Below are positions 50,401 to 57,760 of a DNA stretch of 64,000 nucleotides, piece by piece. A model generated the notes under the pieces. It saw only the letters and a program-made list of their open reading frames with translations. It had not been told where the DNA came from and made no database searches. The stretch spans positions 22,671,537-22,735,536 of the forward strand of contig NC_134428.1 in assembly GCF_030867145.1 (NCBI RefSeq), read 5' to 3'. Both the position numbers and the translations under genes were made by a program. The DNA comes from Opisthocomus hoazin. Its lineage: Eukaryota > Chordata > Aves > Opisthocomiformes > Opisthocomidae. How positions within the stretch are numbered: position 1 is the stretch's first letter; every line of letters begins with the position of its first letter.

Positions 50401-53400
50401 CTGGAGCCCGATGGGTGCTGGACCCTCTCCAGCTCCTCCTGCACCCCGCCAGGCTTCCTGGAGGAGGAAAGGCGAAGCTGCCCAGGCGAGAGAGGCGAGT
50501 GGCGAGAGGAAGGGGCGCGGGGCCCCCTCGGCCTCGGCGGGCTGCCCGCCCTGGGGCAAAAGGCGGCGGCGGGGCTCGAACCGGCGGCCCAGCGCACTCC
50601 CGTCCCACCCACCTGGCCACTGCGCCACCGCGCCCCGCCCGCGGGGGAGGAGCACGGCCACGCCTACAGCCCGCCCACCGCCCCGCCCCCAGCCCGCCCC
50701 GCCCCGCCCCCGCCCAACCGCGCACCCAGGCCGCGACCGACACCCGCAGCGCGCCCCGCACGCCCAGCCCCGCTCCCTCACAAGAGGTACCTCGGCCTTT
50801 TCCTCATCCCTGGTGGCAGCGTCCCAGCCCCCGCATCCAGTCAGGGGTGGAGACTCTCCCTGGCCCTCCTCTTGTTGCTGATGCATTTGTAAAAACGTTT
50901 TCTGACGGCCCTTCCAACGGTGGCCAGCCTGAGCTCTGGCTGGGCTTTTGCCTTTCTGATTTCCCCTCTGCACGACCCGCTGAGATCTCCGTACGCTTCC
51001 TGGGTCACCTGCCCTTTCTTCCATGGGTGGCAGAGCGTCCTTTTTTTCCCCAGGACCCAGCAAGAGCTCCCTGTTCAGCCAGGCCGGTCGTCTTCCCCGC
51101 CGGTTCGTCTGGCGGCACATGGGACAGGCTGCTCCTGTGCCCTTAAGAGTTCCTCCTGGAAGCATGTGCAGCCTGGCTGGAACCCTTTGCCCTTCAGGAC
51201 TCTCTCCCAGGGGCTCTCTCAACCAGCAGGCCAAAGTCTGCTCTTCAAAAGTCCATGGTGGTGGTTTTGCAGAGTCCCCTCCTTACTTCATTACGTACCG
51301 AGAACTCGATCATTTCACGGTTGCTAATCCCGAGGCGGGCTCTGATGACCACACCTCCCACCAGTCCTTCTCTGTTTGCCTGGACAAGGTCCTGTGCAGC
51401 CTGCTGTAGGTGACCCTGCTTCGGCAGGGGGGCTGGACTGGGTGACCCACAGAGGTCCCTTCCAACCCCTCACATTCTGTGATTCTGTGTGATTCTGTTT
51501 GCAAACAGCAGGTCAAGCGAGGCACCTCCCCTGGCAGGCTCACGTACCAGCTGCGTCAGGAAGTTCTCTTCCACACACTCCAGGAACCTCCTAGACTGGT
51601 TCCTCTCGGCTGTGTTGTACTTCCCGCAGACGTCTGGTGAGTTCAAGTCCCCCACGAGAACAAGCACCAGCGATTGTGAGACTTCTGCCAGCTGCTTGCA
51701 GAATGCCTCATCTGCCTCTTCATCCCGGCTGGGGGGTGAAGACTCCCAGCAGGACGTCTGCCTTGTTGGCTTTGCCCCTCATCCTTACCCATCAGCGCTC
51801 GACCTCGTCACCAGAACCGCTGAGCTCTGTACAATCGAAACAGTCCCTGACATCCAGAGCCACCCCACCACCTCTCTTTCCTCGCCTGTCCCTGCCTTCA
51901 GGGGATCCCCACTCTGTGGAGCCTTCCTGCCCTCCAGCAGATCCACGCTCCCGCCCAGCTCGCTGCCGGCTGCAGCACTTCCCAGGTCGCAGACCAGCCG
52001 GGACAACACCAGCGGCCAGGGAAGGAGCCAGGGCAAAAAGCACCGGGGGCAGGCCATCTCCTTCACGCTCCTCCCTGCCTCGCTTCCCGGCCAGCGGGGC
52101 TGTAAAGCCATCTCTCCTGGGGAGAGGAAGGAGCCAGGGGCAGGGCAGAGACATCCCGCTGCACCAAACAGCTCCCCAAGGTCACAACACCCACGTTTCG
52201 GAGAAACCCAACTCGGGCACTGGATGTCTTTAAAAACAAGATCAGGTGTCTTTTGACACAATCTGGCTTAACTCACCCAAACGCCGTTGGACCAGCTGCA
52301 GTAATTCCTGGAAGCAACACCCTGACCTCCAGCCGAGCACGACGCTCGCCGTCGTCCCTCCTGACCCTACAGCCCATGATTCAAGTGTTTCCTCATTTCC
52401 CCCCGCATCAGATCCAGCAGCACCCAACGGCAATCGTGCCAGGCAGAAAAGCCCACCAGCCTCCAGGGCTGGAAAGGGACATGCTCCTCTGAGGCGCTGC
52501 CATGTCCTCTCACAACAGGTCGATGGAGCAGACAGCACACAAAGGAGCCCAGTGGTCTTAAACCCACGGATTAATTAAGCCGTGTGGACAAGGCAGCTCA
52601 GGATTGCTGGGGGAAAGGATGCTGGAGGGGGTCTGCCTTGCTCCCACCCTTCACATCACTGCAGGTCCAGAACCTCCCCAGCATTAGGCAGGGATACCCT
52701 CCCTCCCCTACCCACTAGGACCACGGGACCCCCAAATCCTGCCCTCCCCCTGAGCCACACCATAACCTCCTGCACCCCGCACAGGCAGCAACCCCGCTCC
52801 AGCCTTCTGCCGGACAGAGCAGCGGCTGCAGGCGAAAGCTGCAGGCAAGGAGCCCTGTCCCAGCTCCAGAAAAGGGAGCAGAGACTCGGACCCACTGCAA
52901 ACCCAGGCCAGCCACGGCCACAAGACACTACCATGACATCCGAGATAGCTGCGGCCGTGCCCAGTAATTATGGTATTCCCTGGGGTAATGAACCTTTAGA
53001 CTCACAATGCTGTCACAGTATCAGTGCAGCACAGTCCCCATGCAGATAAGGGGCTGTGGGGAGACTATCTCCCAGGATGATAAAAGAACAGAAACTTCCC
53101 GTTTCCACCATAAAAAATCCTCCCTGCCGTCTCCCCCACTCGAACTCCCTGGCTAACACTCGACCTGCGCTACAGAGTTTAGTCAGCAAAAGAGGCAGCG
53201 GGTAGATCGAACTCCGTATGTGCCCACAAGCAGTCCTGAGTCACGCCAGTAAAACCCCAAACTTTTTGTTGGTAGAGTAAAATCCACCTCCCCAGCCAAC
53301 GCAAGTTCCTCTCCCCTCTTTCCCCGGCAAACAGCCTGACCAGGCAGTGCCTTGTTAACACCAGTGAAAACCATCTTCCGTCCAAAAACCCACAGAGCCC

Positions 53401-56400
53401 CACGTCCGCAGTGGTGGCTTCTCGGGTCGCGAAATCACTGGGACCAGAAACAAGCACCCAGAGAGCAGCTCTACACAGCAGAGATGAGTTTCCTCCAGCA
53501 ACGACCACCTTTGCAAACAACAGGGGCAAAGCAAACTCTGGCTCAGCCCTGGACTGCAGCCCAGAGCGGGAAAATAAAAGTGGCAGCTTCCAGAAAGAAG
53601 CATTATCCACTGAAAAAAAGCAGGGGAGCATCCCTCCAGGGAGGGAAATGGATTGCCGAAGCTCAGCTAAATATTCATCACATCCGACATGATATTTTCC
53701 AGGCGCCCACCGTTACGGTAGCAGAAGCGGCACGAGGAGGAGGGCAGGAGCAAAGCACTGCGCTCTCCATATGACTCTTACAATTAACCAAGCGCAGGCT
53801 CCACGACGCTTCAATTAGAATTAAAATAAAAGCCCGGCTCAGCGGGATCAGAGCTCCCAGCCCTGTCACCCCACTGCCCACGCACACCCAAGGGACCCCA
53901 GGGTGGTGGCTGCTCTGCCCAGAGGCGACAGGAGCCCGAAGCCAAAGCCCTGCTCCTGCAGGTCACGTGTACTTTCAGCAGAACTGCCTTTTTTTTTTGG
54001 GGTGGCAGCGGGAAAAGTGTGAATGGCACACGAGACAGTACAGGATTCACAGCCGACTGACCTGCGTAACAGCTCTGTGCTCCCACGGAGGGCACGGCCG
54101 GGGTGCAGGACGGACCCGTCCCCACCGCTTATTTACCTACCCAGAATAGATGCACCACCAGAACAAGCACCAGTTCATCCCCGGGTTCTGGCATCCCTCA
54201 CCGCTGATTTCTCCAAGCCTCGGTGTCGAAGGAGAGCTGCCTTCCCAGCAACGCAGCCGGGCTCCAGCCAGACCCTGCCCTCTCTCCCCAACAGCACCCA
54301 CCTTCCCGGAGGAACATCTCTCCCCTAAAGGGAAGGGGTTGCTTTTGAATTACTCGGGCACCGGCGCTGGGTGAGCCTGGGGAGGCCAAGCAGGTCTTCT
54401 CCCTCCAGACCCCATCCGCACCTCCTCCCTCCCCGCAGCTGCACAGCTGCTTTCTCCTGCAAACTGCTCGGTTTTGGGAGACATGTGCCTCCCTGTCAGC
54501 ACCCTCCTCGGCACGGGGGTCTTCATGCAGGCTACGCATTCAGAATCACAGAGTCACAGAATGTTCAGGGCTGGAAGGGCCCTCTGTGGGTCACCCAGCC
54601 CAACCCCCTGCCCAAGCAGGGTCACCCAGAGCAGGCTGCACAGCACCGCGTCCAGGCGGGGCTGGAATATCTCCAGAGAAGGAGACTCCACAGCCTCCCT
54701 GGGCAGCCTGGGCCAGTGCAAAAATACGCCTCAAGCCCCAAGGGAGAGGCAGCAGCCTGGATTGGTACACACGGAGCCTAACACCATCCCTGCACCCTCC
54801 ACCGTGCTTCTGCACGCACCCGAGGGCCGCAAACTCCCCGGGGCTTCCCCCCGTTCTGCTCTAGCCTCTCAGATACAACACCTCTCCCTTCGCAGCAGCC
54901 ACGTTCCCAAAGAAGGTGCAGACTTCGCTGGAAAACCGTGCCCAGGACCAGCCACGGGTTGCAGCCTGTGGCGAGAGGGTGCGTCCCTCGCACAGCTCCG
55001 CAGCGAGGACGCAGGGGCAGCTCCGGAGCTTTACACACAATTCCTTCCCTCGGTGCCACCCAGGCGACGAAACACAGCTCGAGGGAGCTCTGGCGACCTG
55101 AGACAACGCGGAGCTTTTGCATATTTTAGTAAACATCAGACTTGGCGGCGCAAGGTAACACAGAAATCAAGCAACGTTTTCCCACACACCTGATCCTGTG
55201 AGATAACTTGGCTCAAGCAGATACGAGCAACGGGAAGAGGAAGAAAGCCGAAATCCTTCCTAAGCTTCACGTAATCCCCAGAAGGTGTTCATCTCCCAAG
55301 CTATGTTTAGCGCAGAGCGAGGCAAAACTCTCGCTCAGCGCCATTCCTATCGCCCGAGTCACGGCCAGCCACGCGCATCCCCAAAAACTCCCGAGGCAGG
55401 AGACAACCCCGTGACCAAGCCGAAATGACGGCAGGTGAGTTTTGGCACGCATCTATCGTGGAAATAGTCAGGGCGAGCGCTTCAGCACAGCACCCTCTAT
55501 TAACTATCATCGTCGACCCAAGCCTGAGAACGGAAAGCAACCAGCAAAAGGAAACCCGAGACCGCTCGCTGAATTTCCCCGAAGGAAAATTAGGGAAATT
55601 TAGCTTAAATTCAGGCCACCCGGCGGGAGAGGCAGAAGGAGCGGCCGCGAGTGCTGCCAGCAGCGCCCGCAGTCCCAGCAGCCGGCGCACGCACTGCGAG
55701 CATCCCCACGCAGCGGCGAGCAGCTGGCAAACCTGCTCCGAGGGCTGGCACTGCCGAGGCCGACGCCGCACCGAGGAGGGGCCCGGTGGACAGCTAGCAG
55801 GAGGAGAGAGGGGTGTGAAGAGGCAGATGCGTTACACGCGCTCAGGATCGATCCCCGTGCTGAATCCTGCCCCGACGGAGGCCAAGGAGCTCGGGTCGGA
55901 CGGGGACCTGGAGCTGCCAGTGCCAGCAGAAAGTGGGCACACTCAGCGCACATGTGACACCTCCAGCAAAGGACATCAGGAGCAGCTGTACGAATGAACC
56001 AACAGCCCTGCGCAACCAGAAACCTGCAGGCACAGAAGGGTTCCAAACCTCCTCCGAGGACAGCACCACGCTCCCGCAGGCATCGCCTCTTGCTGCCAGC
56101 CAGGCTGCTCCCCCCAGAATCCTCCCGGGCCCGGCTCAGGCCTCAGATCCCGCAGGGCACAAGCAGTCCAGGCTCACCTCTTCCCTCCATCCACACATCC
56201 ACAAGCCACCAGCCAGCCGAGCAAGGGGTCTGAGCTCGGGCGTCCCGGCGAGAGGCTTTTTAAGAAGGCCGGGTGATGCCTCGCCGCGCGCGCGGGCCGG
56301 CGGCATGTGCTCCCACCCGTGAGTCAGCAGCTCCACTCAGCAGCGCCGTCAATCGCTGCTGATTCACACCCCGCTCACACAGCAAACAGGAAACTCAGGT

Positions 56401-57488
56401 CCGCATTCCCTCCGGTTAAGACACGGATCATTAAAAAGAAGAGAGGGGGTGGGAAAAGAAAAAAAAAAAAAGTCACGCCGAGGTGCGTTCATCTGCTCAC
56501 ATGGCTCCTGACTTCGAGTTTCCAGCGCATCACTCCCGAAGAAGGAAAACCCCTCAAATTTTATTCCGGTGATCAGTGAGGCGGCAGCCATGCTCCGTGC
56601 GCTCCCGGTGCTGATGTAACTGGCACCATCGCGGGTGTCACGTCGGGGCGATGCCTTGCCAAGCCGGCGCTCCCCTGGGGCCAGCGACCCGGCCACCCGC
56701 CTCACGCCGACGCTCCGCACGTCGCAGGCGCGATGCCACGCCTGCCCTCCGCGGCGAGGACGGAGGCGATGGACGGGAACCTCGCTGCAGCGACGATGGA
56801 GGTGATGGATGGGAACCTTGACAGAGGCGATGGATGGGAACCCCGTCACGACGATGACGAAAGTGATGACAGAATCCCAGCATGGTAGGGGTGGGAAGGG
56901 CCCTCTGTGGGTCACCCAGCCCAACCCCCTGCCCAAGCAGGGTCACCCAGAGCAGGCTGCACAGCACCGCGTCCAGGCGGGTCTGGAATATCTCCAGAGA
57001 AGGAGAACCTCGATGGAGGCAATGGACGGGAACCCTGTCACGACGCTCCGGCACACGGCAGCACCGGGACGTGGCTCTGCCCCGGCCACTGACACGCACG
57101 GCCAGGCCGCGGGGACTGGGCCCTCGCCCGGGACGGCGCTGCCCGGGCTGCCACGGGGGGGTTCCTGAGGGGCGGAAGGACCCCACCGGCGACGGGCGGG
57201 ACCCGCGGGTTTTTCTCGTTATTTCACGCAAACGGGAGCTTCGCCCCCTCCCTGCCGCGGGCCCGGCGCCTCAGCGGGACCCCGGAGCCCGGCCCCGGCC
57301 CCCTCAGGCCCCGCGCAGAGGAAGCCCCGGCCGGCGGCTGCGGGGAGCCCACGCCCGGCGGGTTGGGCAACGGCTCCGTCCCCGCGGGTGACGCCAGAGC
57401 CGAGGACGCGGCGCGGCCCGGTCTCCCCCTCCCCGGCCCGGTTCCCCCCCCGCCCCCCGCCCCGCTCCGTACCTCTGGGCAGGGACAT
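23389..57488 (-). CDS. MAP2K3: MAP2K3, dual-specificity MAP kinase kinase 3 (13 coding exons, complete)
   Basis: MKK3 is a cytoplasmic and nuclear dual-specificity kinase that phosphorylates Thr and Tyr in the TGY loop of p38 MAP kinases. Thirteen exons join in frame into 348 codons plus stop, with GT-AG at every junction; human MKK3b has 347. Visible in order are a basic D-site for p38 docking (KKKRELRI, residues 20-27), the glycine loop GRGAYGVV (72-79), the catalytic Lys of AVK (94), HRD (189-191), DFG (209-211), the activation loop with Ser219 and Thr223 (S-V-A-K-T), APE (233-235) and the C-terminal docking region ending LGEDS. The [16 protein letters not shown] and [13 protein letters not shown] segments match MAP2K3 rather than MAP2K6, as I recall the two families. 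The start is ATG at 57,488 in a CpG island with G at -3. The gene is head to head with NATD1, as in mammals. It looks intact and functional; isoforms cannot be judged from DNA alone. Confidence 0.97.
23949..23994 (-). CDS. MAP2K3: MAP2K3 coding exon 12
   Basis: This 46-bp exon completes Cys306 and encodes [15 protein letters not shown] (307-321), the start of the C-terminal DVD-type docking region. The acceptor is cttccag and the donor gtaagtg. A T16 tract lies about 40 bases on the acceptor side (24,036-24,051). Confidence 0.97.
24770..24909 (-). CDS. MAP2K3: MAP2K3 coding exon 11
   Basis: This 140-bp exon encodes residues 260-305 plus two bases of Cys306. Recognisable pieces are [20 protein letters not shown] and [13 protein letters not shown]. 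The acceptor is cctcag and the donor gtgagtc. Confidence 0.98.
24910..27063 (-). other. MAP2K3 intron 10
   Basis: This intron is 2.2 kb with no gene, repeat family or RNA that I can recognise. The remaining introns are short: intron 2 421 bp, 5 902 bp, 6 480 bp, 7 156 bp, 8 811 bp, 9 634 bp, 11 775 bp and 12 476 bp. Apart from the CR1 in intron 5 and the T16 run in intron 11 they show nothing notable. Confidence 0.7.
27064..27141 (-). CDS. MAP2K3: MAP2K3 coding exon 10
   Basis: This exon holds twenty-six codons, residues 234-259, reading [20 protein letters not shown] then SLGITM. It completes the APE motif and carries the SDVWSLG segment of helix F. The acceptor is cttacag; the donor is gtaaca. 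Confidence 0.97.
27776..27903 (-). CDS. MAP2K3: MAP2K3 coding exon 9 (catalytic loop, DFG, activation loop)
   Basis: This 128-bp exon completes Asp191 and encodes residues 192-233. It contains [25 protein letters not shown] with the two activating phosphosites Ser219 and Thr223, and CKPYMA leading to APE. The acceptor is gtcttag and the donor gtaagtg. Confidence 0.98.
28715..28766 (-). CDS. MAP2K3: MAP2K3 coding exon 8 (HRD, first part)
   Basis: This 52-bp exon encodes residues 174-190, [17 protein letters not shown], plus the first base of the catalytic Asp191. The HRD motif is therefore split across an intron. The acceptor is ttcccag and the donor gtaggtg. Confidence 0.97.
28923..29039 (-). 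CDS. MAP2K3: MAP2K3 coding exon 7
   Basis: This exon holds thirty-nine codons, residues 135-173, starting [18 protein letters not shown] and ending ILGKMAVS. It forms the hinge and the beginning of the C-lobe. As recalled, human MKK3 reads ILGEIAVS at the end, so this protein has KM in place of EI; MAP2K6 has KI. The acceptor is tctgcag and the donor gtgagtg. Confidence 0.98.
29520..29639 (-). CDS. MAP2K3: MAP2K3 coding exon 6
   Basis: This exon holds forty codons, residues 95-134, running from [13 protein letters not shown] to FYGALFRE. It covers the alpha-C helix with the conserved Glu partner of Lys94, and strands beta4-beta5. The acceptor is gtctcag; the donor gtactg is weaker than average but canonical GT. 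Confidence 0.98.
29824..30229 (+). mobile_element. CR1 LINE 3' end, antisense inside MAP2K3 intron 5
   Basis: The copy runs from the end of ORF2 (cctacgaggaaaggctgagg, gggctt...cagcctggagaagagaaggct) to the tail attctgtgattctgtgaa. It is about 406 bp, plus orientation, opposite to the host gene. The whole 3' region is well preserved. Confidence 0.93.
30542..30655 (-). CDS. MAP2K3: MAP2K3 coding exon 5 (glycine loop, catalytic lysine)
   Basis: This exon holds 38 full codons, residues 57-94. It starts NFEVEADDL and contains the ATP-binding loop [10 protein letters not shown]; the exon ends on the invariant Lys94 of IMAVK. The acceptor is ctaaag and the donor gtgagc. The EVEADDLVT wording identifies MAP2K3; its paralogue MAP2K6 has EVKADDLEP. 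Confidence 0.98.
30656..33471 (-). other. MAP2K3 intron 4
   Basis: This intron is 2.8 kb of unremarkable sequence with a few T- and A-rich tracts (for example near 32,196-32,210). I see no transposon or RNA gene in it. Confidence 0.7.
33472..33520 (-). CDS. MAP2K3: MAP2K3 coding exon 4
   Basis: This exon encodes [16 protein letters not shown] (residues 41-56), the segment just before the kinase fold. Human MKK3 has [16 protein letters not shown] here. The acceptor is cttgcag and the donor gtacgtg. The 49 bp comprise the last base of Thr40 plus 16 codons. Confidence 0.96.
33521..35383 (-). other. MAP2K3 intron 3
   Basis: This intron is 1.9 kb. A plus-strand frame stays open for 317 codons (33,637-34,590), antisense to the gene, with no recognisable domain. 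It is treated as chance or non-coding. Confidence 0.7.
35384..35453 (-). CDS. MAP2K3: MAP2K3 coding exon 3 (p38 docking site)
   Basis: This exon encodes residues 17-40, with the basic cluster [10 protein letters not shown] that matches the D-domain pattern (basic residues followed by L-x-I) used by MKK3 to bind p38. It then runs through a Pro-containing linker. The acceptor is cttccag and the donor gtaagtg. The 70 bp start with two bases of Val17 and end with two bases of Thr40. Confidence 0.95.
35875..35907 (-). CDS. MAP2K3: MAP2K3 coding exon 2 (33-bp microexon)
   Basis: The acceptor is tttcag and the donor gtaagc. It encodes the end of Asp6, then [10 protein letters not shown], then the first base of Val17. 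Human MKK3 also has an SKG-containing N-terminal segment before the basic D-site. The length is an exact multiple of three with the same phase on both sides, so skipping would delete 11 residues without a frameshift. Confidence 0.9.
40706..40727. repeat. Poly(T) tract in intron 1
   Basis: An uninterrupted run of about 21 T follows ttc. Other homopolymer runs are A16 at 13,659-13,674, A14 near 21,301 and T16 at 24,036. None is attached to a recognisable processed pseudogene. Confidence 0.85.
42373..42850 (-). mobile_element. CR1 LINE 3' end, different subfamily, MAP2K3 intron 1
   Basis: On plus it starts atagaatcccggaatcctag, then gaatggtttgacttggaaggggccttaaagacc, and carries the gccctgggcagggacccctt motif. 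This is a CR1 subfamily distinct from the other copies here, which carry gggtcacccagcccaacccc. It ends near the aggtccatcc motif, about 478 bp. Confidence 0.88.
43790..45313 (+). other. 507-codon open frame antisense to MAP2K3, no known domain
   Basis: This is the longest ATG-to-stop frame in the window, entirely within MAP2K3 intron 1 on the opposite strand. The protein would be rich in Pro, Arg, Ser and Ala and has no signal peptide, membrane span or motif that I recognise. Near its end a (AAAC)n microsatellite (45,121-45,145) translates as KQTNKQTKQ. The part at 43.85-44.35 kb is moderately CpG-rich. It is probably non-coding, since stops are scarce in GC-rich DNA, but it is recorded because of its length. 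Confidence 0.15.
45121..45145 (+). repeat. (AAAC)n microsatellite
   Basis: There are five to six tandem aaac units in MAP2K3 intron 1. Confidence 0.9.
46865..46882. repeat. Perfect 18-bp palindrome agatagatatatctatct
   Basis: The 18 bases equal their own reverse complement and are followed by further gatag units. It is a small GATA-type simple repeat in MAP2K3 intron 1, without known function. Confidence 0.8.
50460..50790. promoter_or_regulatory. Intronic CpG-rich island (candidate alternative promoter)
   Basis: About 330 bp of very GC- and CpG-rich sequence lies in the middle of MAP2K3 intron 1 and ends where the CR1 ORF2 fragment begins. It includes repeated cgcccc and gcccgccc boxes (50,630-50,720) resembling Sp-factor sites. 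It could be an alternative MAP2K3 first exon or the promoter of a non-coding RNA; no exon can be defined. Confidence 0.35.
50563..50632 (-). other. tRNA-like sequence with A- and B-box (possible tRNA-derived repeat or pseudogene)
   Basis: Read on the minus strand, TGGCGCAGTGG fits a Pol III A box and GGTTCGAGCCC fits a B box, about 40 bases apart as in tRNA genes. The ends (ggcgcgg and cgccgcc) could pair at five of seven positions. I cannot fold a convincing anticodon arm, so a functional tRNA is unlikely. A tRNA-derived SINE head or chance in a GC-rich island remain possible. Confidence 0.3.
50795..51915 (-). mobile_element. Degenerate CR1 ORF2 segment (endonuclease to RT start), interrupted
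   Basis: Minus-strand translations give CR1 ORF2 signatures in order: [19 protein letters not shown] (about 51,860), [35 protein letters not shown] and [18 protein letters not shown] (51,500-51,710). [10 protein letters not shown]...MIEF (51,305-51,370), [11 protein letters not shown] (about 51,090) and TRDEEKAEV (50,800) follow. This covers the apurinic-type endonuclease and the linker before the reverse transcriptase. Frames shift several times, so it is dead. It lacks both the 5' part and the 3' half, which is unusual because most avian CR1s keep only the 3' end. It is split by a CR1 insertion at 51,380-51,493. Confidence 0.88.
51380..51493 (+). mobile_element. CR1 3' end inserted into an older CR1
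   Basis: This is a 114-bp CR1 tail in plus orientation, from ctggacaaggtcctgtgcag to the (attctgtg)-type terminus. It lies inside the minus-strand ORF2 segment. It is bounded by a 9-bp direct repeat, tctgtttgc, at 51,371-51,379 and 51,494-51,502. Removing the insert and one repeat makes the host read through [12 protein letters not shown], as expected for CR1. Confidence 0.9.
54541..54719 (-). mobile_element. CR1 3'-end fragment, MAP2K3 intron 1
   Basis: This is a reversed octamer tail (cagaatcacagagtcacaga) followed by about 160 bp of CR1 3' region up to gggcagcctgggccag. It is very similar to the copies at 17.9, 56.9 and 59.3 kb. Confidence 0.9.
56745..57050. repeat. Short minisatellite (gatggatgggaacc units) split by a CR1
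   Basis: Units of the form ggcgatggacgggaacct, gaggtgatggatgggaacct and gaggcgatggatgggaaccc recur at 56,764-56,845. A further unit, gaggcaatggacgggaaccc then tgtcacgac, follows the CR1 tail at 57,014. The CR1 piece therefore sits inside or beside the array. Confidence 0.75.
56869..57006 (-). mobile_element. CR1 3'-end fragment within minisatellite
   Basis: The CR1 tail (acagaatcccag, then ggtggg-type variant) and the segment gggtcacccagcccaacccc through ctggaatatctccagagaagg are present in reversed orientation, 138 bp. Both sides show the same gatggatgggaacc repeat type. Confidence 0.9.
57473..57488 (-). CDS. MAP2K3: MAP2K3 coding exon 1
   Basis: This exon holds sixteen coding bases, MSLPR plus the first base of Asp6. 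The donor is gtacgg at 57,472-57,467. The ATG sits inside the CpG island and is the only Met that continues in phase into the [10 protein letters not shown] exon at 35.9 kb. The phase (5 codons plus 1 base) fits exactly. The 5'UTR must extend upward from 57,489. Confidence 0.85.
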
Positions 57489-57740
57489 TGCGGCCGGCGG
57501 CCCGGGGCGCGCGGGCACGACGCGGCGCCCGGCGGAGTACGGCCCAGCGCGGCGTCCGCCGAGAAACAGCGGGCGAGGCGGGGCGACGGGTTCCCGTTGC
57601 TCCGCCCTCCCCACCTCTCTAGCGCGGCGGGATTGGTCGGAGGAGGGGAGGAGGCGTGGTTTGAGGACTCCGCGGGAAGAGCTTCGCGGTTCTCGGGCAC
57701 GGCTGGGAGGGTGAAGTCGGGCGGGCGGGCGAAGCTGCCG
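57489..57740 (-). promoter_or_regulatory. MAP2K3: MAP2K3 CpG-island promoter and 5'UTR
   Basis: This is very CpG-dense sequence directly upstream of the exon 1 ATG; the island itself covers about 57,050-57,760. An inverted CCAAT box (ATTGG on plus, 57,632-57,636) lies about 145 bases before the ATG, and GC-box-like GGCGGGCGGGCG runs occur near 57,718-57,730. There is no TATA box. The exact start of transcription cannot be read. Confidence 0.7.
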
Positions 57741-57760
57741 TGCAACCGGCGCGTCCCCGC

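Larger units (their letters stand above)
35908..57472 (-). other. MAP2K3: MAP2K3 intron 1 (21.6 kb)
   Basis: This intron is almost two thirds of the gene. It contains a CR1 tail (42.37 kb), a 507-codon plus-strand open frame (43.8-45.3 kb), a CpG-rich block (50.46-50.79 kb), a degenerate CR1 ORF2 segment with a nested CR1 (50.8-51.9 kb) and CR1 tails at 54.5 and 56.9 kb. The stretches 36-42 kb, 45.4-50.4 kb and 52-54.5 kb show nothing I can name beyond short A/T runs. Confidence 0.9.

Noticed and set aside
50362-51234. 290-codon minus-strand frame
   Set aside because: It is a chimera of dead CR1 ORF2 ([18 protein letters not shown]) and CpG-island sequence, not a gene.
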